Shown here: one piece after another, positions 60,114 through 64,000 of the stretch
Layout: each line of letters starts with the position of its first letter
Numbering within the stretch: position 1 is the stretch's first letter
Assembly: GCA_964549335.1 (NCBI GenBank)
Contig: CAZJUQ010000010.1
Coordinates: 15,417 to 79,416, forward strand
Length of the DNA: 64,000 bases
From: Sulfidibacterium sp964549335
GTDB taxonomy: Bacteria > Bacteroidota > Bacteroidia > Bacteroidales > F082
Direction of reading: 5' to 3'
Notes under the pieces: model-generated
Seen by the model: only the letters and a program-made list of their open reading frames with translations
The model's database searches: none
What the model was told of the DNA's origin: nothing
Translations under genes and position numbers: made by a program

Positions 60114-62099
60114 ATGGAGCAAATTAATCTTAATCACGAATTAGACCAAAAAACGGTAAACGTAATACGCGGGCTGATTATGGACGGCACACGGAAAGCC
60201 AACTCGGGGCACCCCGGCGGAGCCATGTCGTCAACCGATATGGCATATATACTTTTCAAATATTTTCTGAAATTCAATCCCGACGACAGTAAATGGATAA
60301 ACCGCGACCGTTTTGTCCTTTCGGCGGGACACGAAACCATGTTGCTTTACTCTTTACTCTATTTACAAGGTTTTTTGCCTATGGAAGAACTGAAGCGTTT
60401 CCGCCGCTTGGGCAGTCTTACCCCCGGTCATCCCGAATACGGATTAACCCCGGGTGTTGATGCCACAACGGGACCCCTGGGACAGGGTGTCGCCACTTCG
60501 GTAGGAATGGCTCTTGCCGAGACCGTTTTGGCTGCACAACTCGGAAAAGATACAATAGACCATTATACCTATGTTTTGGCAGGCGATGGCGATTTACAAG
60601 AACCTGTTGCCCTTGGTGCTGCAGCCAATGCCGGACACTTTAAACTCGGAAAATTGATTCTCTTTTACGATAAAAACAACGCCCAAATATCGGGACCTGT
60701 TTCACGTGCCGACAGCACAGACATAGCTAAGGTTTTCGAAGGCTTCGGCTGGCAGGTTATCAAAATCGACGGACATAACCATTGGCAAATTGCCCAAGCC
60801 GTAATTGATGCCCGGCAAAACAGACAACAACCCTCCATTATTATCGGCGAAACCATAATGGCAAAAAATGCCGCTAACGTTGAGGGCGATTTTCACACCC
60901 ACGGATCGCCGCTTAGCGAAGAAGAAATTGCCGCCACAAAAAAGAAAACAGGCCTTCCCTCCGACGAATTTTTTTATGTGCCCCAAGAGGTAGTAAAACA
61001 TTTCAGGAGCGGTTTTGACGGTTTGAGGGAAATTGTTTCGAAGTGGAAACAAATAACCGAAAAGAGATATTCAAACGATGAGGCTTTTGCCGGAAGGCTG
61101 AAAGAGGCCGAAACCGGCAAGTTGAAATTTAATCTCGACATCCCCGTTTTTGATGCAAACGAAAGCCTTGCCACCCGGGTTGCATTCGGCAAAACGCTGG
61201 CGCTTTTTGCTAAAAATAATCCCTCTTTGATAGGAGGATCCGCCGACCTTGAGCCCTCTAACAACACAAAATTATATGCCGGCGAAGCTAAAGAGTACAC
61301 ACCTGCAAATCGTGCCGGACGGAATATCTCGTTTGCCGTACGCGAATTTCCTATGGCGGCTATACTTAACGGCATAGCGTTGCATGGCGGTTTTAAACCT
61401 TTCGGCACCACATTTCTGGTCTTTTCTGATTATGCAAAACCCGCCATACGGTTGTCGGCATTACAAAAACTTCCGGTTCTTTATCCTTTTACCCACGATT
61501 CGTTTTATGTGGGTGAAGACGGCCCCACACACCAGCCGGTTGAACAACTTGCCACCTTCAGGAGTATGCCCGGCGTGGTTGTTTTTCGCCCTGCCGATGC
61601 ACGCGAAACCGCTTTTGCCATGAAACTTGCTTTTGAAATAGACGATAAACCCGTAATTCTTGCTTTAACACGCCAAAGTCTTCCTGTTTTGGATATTCCG
61701 CAAAACAATTTGGATAACGTAAAAAAGGGAGCATACATTGTTAAAGATGCCGCAGGAACCCCCGATGTAATACTTATTGCAACAGGCTCCGAAGTGCACC
61801 TCGCTTTGAAAGTAGCCGGAAAATTAACGGACATGAATGTGAGGGTTGTGAATATGACTTCGATGGAGCTATTCGACGGGCAACCCGTTGAATATAAAAA
61901 CAAAATTTTACCCCCGCAGGTTACTTACAGGGTTAGTATCGAAGCGGCAAGCACTTTCGGTTGGGGAAAATATGTCGCCGCCGGTTGGAGTTTCGGACTG
62001 GACAGGTTCGGAGAATCGGGACCGGCAAAAGAGTTGGAAAAAGAATTCGGTTTCGAGCCCGGTAATATTGCAGAACTTATTAGAGAGAGAAAACCCTAA
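60114..62099 (+). CDS. tkt: Transketolase
   Basis: Thiamine-diphosphate enzyme that transfers two-carbon units in the non-oxidative pentose phosphate pathway. The 661 residues have the complete layout: the substrate His in ANSGHPGGAMS, the ThDP site GDGDLQE...NN (GDGDLQEPVALG and YDKNNAQISG), the DGHNHWQIAQA loop, and the pyrimidine domain with HDSFYVGEDGPTHQP. Functionally linked to rpiB at 3.3 kb. It lies 13 bases after the U32 gene and 9 bases before the metal-receptor gene, so the three form an operon. Confidence 0.97.
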   Translation: MEQINLNHELDQKTVNVIRGLIMDGTRKANSGHPGGAMSSTDMAYILFKYFLKFNPDDSKWINRDRFVLSAGHETMLLYSLLYLQGFLPMEELKRFRRLGSLTPGHPEYGLTPGVDATTGPLGQGVATSVGMALAETVLAAQLGKDTIDHYTYVLAGDGDLQEPVALGAAANAGHFKLGKLILFYDKNNAQISGPVSRADSTDIAKVFEGFGWQVIKIDGHNHWQIAQAVIDARQNRQQPSIIIGETIMAKNAANVEGDFHTHGSPLSEEEIAATKKKTGLPSDEFFYVPQEVVKHFRSGFDGLREIVSKWKQITEKRYSNDEAFAGRLKEAETGKLKFNLDIPVFDANESLATRVAFGKTLALFAKNNPSLIGGSADLEPSNNTKLYAGEAKEYTPANRAGRNISFAVREFPMAAILNGIALHGGFKPFGTTFLVFSDYAKPAIRLSALQKLPVLYPFTHDSFYVGEDGPTHQPVEQLATFRSMPGVVVFRPADARETAFAMKLAFEIDDKPVILALTRQSLPVLDIPQNNLDNVKKGAYIVKDAAGTPDVILIATGSEVHLALKVAGKLTDMNVRVVNMTSMELFDGQPVEYKNKILPPQVTYRVSIEAASTFGWGKYVAAGWSFGLDRFGESGPAKELEKEFGFEPGNIAELIRERKP

Positions 62100-62108
62100 T
62101 TTGCGGGC

Positions 62109-62876
62109 ATGACCGTTACAGATGATTTGGGGCGTAAAATGGATATTCCCGCAAATCCCGTCCGGGTGATATCGTTGGTGCCTTCTATTACCGAAACTGT
62201 TGCCGTAATAGGGAAAGAAGATGTTCTGGCCGGGGTGACACGTTTTTGTATTCATCCGCCGCAAATAAGAAAAAAAGTTGCAGTGGTGGGCGGCACCAAA
62301 AATTTAGATGCCGGTTTAATTCGAAAAATTCAACCCGGCTTGATATTGTCGGAAAAAAGCGAAAACAATAAAAAACAAATTCTTGATATTGCAAACGAAT
62401 TTCCTGTTTATGTTTTCGATATCACAAATTTTGATGCGGGTTTGAGGCTTATTGAAGTTTGCGGGAAACTCTTTTCGGCTCCCGCAGCCTTCCGTTTAAT
62501 AAACAAAATAAAACAATCTTTCGCCAAAATGGAAGCCGTTGAACCCCTGAAAAAAGCCGTCTATCTTATATGGAAAAAGCCGTGGATGGCAGCGGGTAAA
62601 AATACGTTTATAGGCTCTATGATGCAAAAAGCCGGCTTTGAATCCGTGGTTCGGAAAGATTATCCCGTTATCGACGATGAAATAATTAATAAAGCCGACG
62701 TTATAATGTTATCGTCCGAACCGTACCCGTTTACAGAGAGGGATGTCGGCAAACTGAGAGAAAAGTTCCGTAACAAAACCGTAATGCTTGTTGACGGCGA
62801 AATGTTTGCATGGTATGGTGCACGAATGTTGAAAGCGGCGGAATACTTTTTAACTTTAAACCCTAAACGAACATAA
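62109..62876 (+). CDS. Periplasmic-binding-fold (BtuF-like) protein without signal peptide
   Basis: A 255-residue protein of the helical-backbone metal-receptor (BtuF/FhuD) superfamily: VTDDLGRKMDIPANPVRVISLVPSITETV (in part: RVISLVPSITETV), DAGLIRKIQPGLIL, AAGKNTFIGSMMQKAGFE. Such proteins bind cobalamin, heme or siderophores for ABC importers. There is no signal peptide from the ATG at 62109, and no permease or ATPase is adjacent, so the usual role is doubtful; it could be a cytoplasmic-type homologue of unknown ligand. Confidence 0.88.
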   Translation: MTVTDDLGRKMDIPANPVRVISLVPSITETVAVIGKEDVLAGVTRFCIHPPQIRKKVAVVGGTKNLDAGLIRKIQPGLILSEKSENNKKQILDIANEFPVYVFDITNFDAGLRLIEVCGKLFSAPAAFRLINKIKQSFAKMEAVEPLKKAVYLIWKKPWMAAGKNTFIGSMMQKAGFESVVRKDYPVIDDEIINKADVIMLSSEPYPFTERDVGKLREKFRNKTVMLVDGEMFAWYGARMLKAAEYFLTLNPKRT

Positions 62877-63037
62877 ATATCCGAAAATGTAAATTTGTTA
62901 TCCGTTTTTATATATTTACCTGCTCCTGTTTCGCCCCGGTGTTTCCTCTCCGTTAATATTACTAACATTAAATCAGCAAGTTGTTAATTGCGGTACAGAT
63001 GTTGTAAAACCCCGTTACAACTTAAAAGCAATACGTC

Positions 63038-63358
63038 ATGCTAATAATAGTAATCGGTGCGTATTTAATAGTAACATTCATTTTAACCATCATTGGTTTG
63101 GAAAAGAACAGTGAAGGTTTGAAGGTGTTTATTTTAAGTCTTGTTCTTACACCTCTTTTCGGTTTTGTTTATCTGTTGAAAAACAGAAGGAAAGCCACAA
63201 AGATTTCTTATTATTATTGCGATGAGTGCGATTATGTTTACCCGATACGGATGAAACATTGTCCCATTTGTCTTGAAAAAGGTAAAAAGGTTAAATTGAA
63301 AAGATACGAAAGCCCTAATAAACTTACAGAAGTTTACACTAACCTCAGCCTTGCTTAA
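63038..63358 (+). CDS. Small membrane protein with zinc ribbon
   Basis: A 106-residue protein with two membrane helices (IIVIGAYLIVTFILTIIG and VFILSLVLTPLFGFVYLL), then a cytoplasmic zinc-ribbon-like part with two Cys pairs (CDECDYVYP and CPIC), and a charged tail. No function assigned. A terminator follows directly, so it is probably a single-gene transcript. Confidence 0.72.
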   Translation: MLIIVIGAYLIVTFILTIIGLEKNSEGLKVFILSLVLTPLFGFVYLLKNRRKATKISYYYCDECDYVYPIRMKHCPICLEKGKKVKLKRYESPNKLTEVYTNLSLA

Positions 63359-63363
63359 CTATT

Positions 63364-63415
63364 GCTCCCATCCTATACCCTTTAGTTAACCGCCTCCGGG
63401 ATGGGGGCTTTTTTT
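63364..63415 (+). terminator. Intrinsic terminator
   Basis: GCTCCCATCC at 63364-63373 pairs with GGATGGGGGC at 63399-63408 (one G-T pair), then TTTTTTTATTTT; loop of 25 bases. Confidence 0.8.
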
Positions 63416-63481
63416 ATTTTTACACCGTTGTTGTAGCCAATGCCAAACAAAAGAAAAATCAAAATAAAAAGTAAATATTAA

Positions 63482-63512
63482 TTGACTTTTAGTAAATTAT
63501 TATTTACCTTTG
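63482..63512 (+). promoter_or_regulatory. Promoter for hicAB
   Basis: TTG at 63482-63484, a 20-base spacer and TACCTTTG at 63505-63512, a canonical phylum promoter; 30 bases to the hicA ATG. Confidence 0.75.
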
Positions 63513-63542
63513 CAAAATAAATTAATGACTGAAAAATAATAA

Positions 63543-63731
63543 ATGAAATGCTCTGAATTGCTTCGAATCCTGAAGAAAGATGGTTGGTATCCTGTTTCAC
63601 AGAAAGGGTCTCACGTAAAATTAAAACATGAAACAAAACCAGGAACAATTATTTTTCCAAATCATGGAAGTCAGGAATTAGGTAAAGGGTTAGAAAAGAA
63701 AATATTAAAAGACGCAGGAATAAAAAATTAG
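63543..63731 (+). CDS. hicA: HicA-family toxin (mRNA interferase)
   Basis: A 62-residue protein of the HicA double-stranded-RNA-binding-fold toxin family: MKCSELLRILKKDGWYP, then QKGSHVKLKH with the catalytic His in GSH, and a C-terminal LGKGLEKKILKDAGI. It would cleave mRNA during stress, neutralised by HicB encoded next. Has its own promoter; the gene order hicA-hicB is the usual one. Confidence 0.93.
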   Translation: MKCSELLRILKKDGWYPVSQKGSHVKLKHETKPGTIIFPNHGSQELGKGLEKKILKDAGIKN

Positions 63732-63743
63732 GAGAACAGAATC

Positions 63744-64000
63744 ATGAAAACGATAAGAAAAAAAATAAAAATGATTGTTGAAAAAACAGATACCGGATTT
63801 TCAGCATATACAGAAGATTACCCAATTTTTACAACCGGAAAAACTGTTCCCGAATTAATAAATAATGCTTACGAAGCTGCACAATTATTTTTTGAAGAAG
63901 AGGACATAAAAATAAGTCATGAAAACATAAAATTTGAAATAGATTTTAAACAGTTTTTTCAGTATTATAAAGTTTTGAATTCAAAATTTCTTGCAGAAAA
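63744..64000 (+). CDS. hicB: HicB-family antitoxin, 3' end outside window
   Basis: Begins at ATG 63744, 12 bases after hicA, and is open to the edge (85 codons seen). The start MKTIRKKIKMIVEKTDTGFSAY, quoted only in part here (KMIVEKTDTGFSAYTED), and PIFTTGKTVPELINNAYEAA show the partial RNase-H-fold of HicB. AGGAG just upstream (63731-63735) is a good Shine-Dalgarno, rare in this window. A DNA-binding C-terminal domain, which often autoregulates the operon, would lie beyond the edge. Confidence 0.88.
   Translation, partial: MKTIRKKIKMIVEKTDTGFSAYTEDYPIFTTGKTVPELINNAYEAAQLFFEEEDIKISHENIKFEIDFKQFFQYYKVLNSKFLAE

Noticed and set aside
60698..60708. parS-like half site TGTTTCACGTG
   Set aside because: Only 11 of 16 consensus positions match; the right arm is lost and it is inside the transketolase gene.

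Overview
The window is a 64 kb chromosomal segment of a bacterium of the phylum Bacteroidota, probably in or near the order Bacteroidales. Four things support this. Many genes follow a TAnnTTTG promoter box, sometimes with TTTG/TTG about 20 bases upstream, and most starts lack a clear Shine-Dalgarno. Several secreted proteins end in type IX secretion (T9SS) sorting-like domains. Lipoproteins are abundant. Typical phylum families are present: DUF4175, DUF4292, S46 dipeptidyl-peptidase, UpxY-like NusG. Overall base composition looks AT-rich (upper thirties % G+C by eye). No genus is proposed.

Layout. 1-2.7 kb (minus strand): a MORN-repeat protein cut by the window edge, a small lipoprotein and nadA. 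2.7-3.3 kb: a very AT-rich divergent gap. 3.3-8.0 kb (plus): a tight operon of rpiB, a LutB-like LUD/ferredoxin protein, pgi, a lipoprotein, a nitroreductase and a NusG/UpxY-like factor, meeting xseBA (minus) tail to tail. 9.7-16.7 kb: an operon of a giant DUF4175 membrane/coiled-coil protein, an RsbW-like ATP-binding protein, ybeY, mnmG and a methyltransferase, with two near-perfect ParB-binding parS sites either side of mnmG. 16.8-29.7 kb: a giant sensor kinase, a polysaccharide flippase, dut, a TPR lipoprotein, a DUF4292 lipoprotein, an EnvC-like protein with a degenerate LytM domain, a second sensor kinase, an unknown protein and hemW. A GC-rich patch with inverted repeats follows. 30-33.2 kb: an ECF sigma factor, a probable anti-sigma factor, a Spy/CpxP-like protein and an Ig-like lipoprotein. 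33.2-40.6 kb: a glycosylasparaginase, an acetyltransferase, a coiled-coil membrane protein, a GH130 enzyme, a flavin reductase-rubredoxin fusion and an S46 dipeptidyl-peptidase. 41-54.3 kb: a secretome-rich section of FG-GAP repeat, T9SS cargo, M1 peptidase, beta-barrel and lamin-tail proteins, interleaved with two low-molecular-weight phosphatase-fold proteins, a monothiol redoxin and recO. 54.4-62.9 kb: asd, ribF, a START-domain protein, tRNA-Ala(GGC), thpR, a U32 protein, transketolase and a metal-receptor protein. The right edge holds a small zinc-ribbon membrane protein and a hicAB toxin-antitoxin pair cut by the window.

How the genes work together. Central carbon metabolism (rpiB, pgi, tkt), cofactor supply (nadA, ribF) and RNA maturation (ybeY, mnmG, thpR, tRNA-Ala) form a housekeeping background. 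The rest is mostly envelope biology: lipoproteins, T9SS cargo, peptidases for peptide feeding, flippase and EnvC-like division machinery. The flavin reductase-rubredoxin fusion, nitroreductase, HemW and LutB-like protein suggest an organism at ease in low oxygen (inference).

No CRISPR array, prophage, transposase or complete defence island was found, and no plainly new multi-gene system. The best leads are the parS pair, the AT-rich divergent gap, the GC-rich repeat patch, the two sensor kinases without response regulators, and an unrecognised C-terminal region on the FG-GAP protein. All homology statements come from recognising motifs by eye; no search was run.
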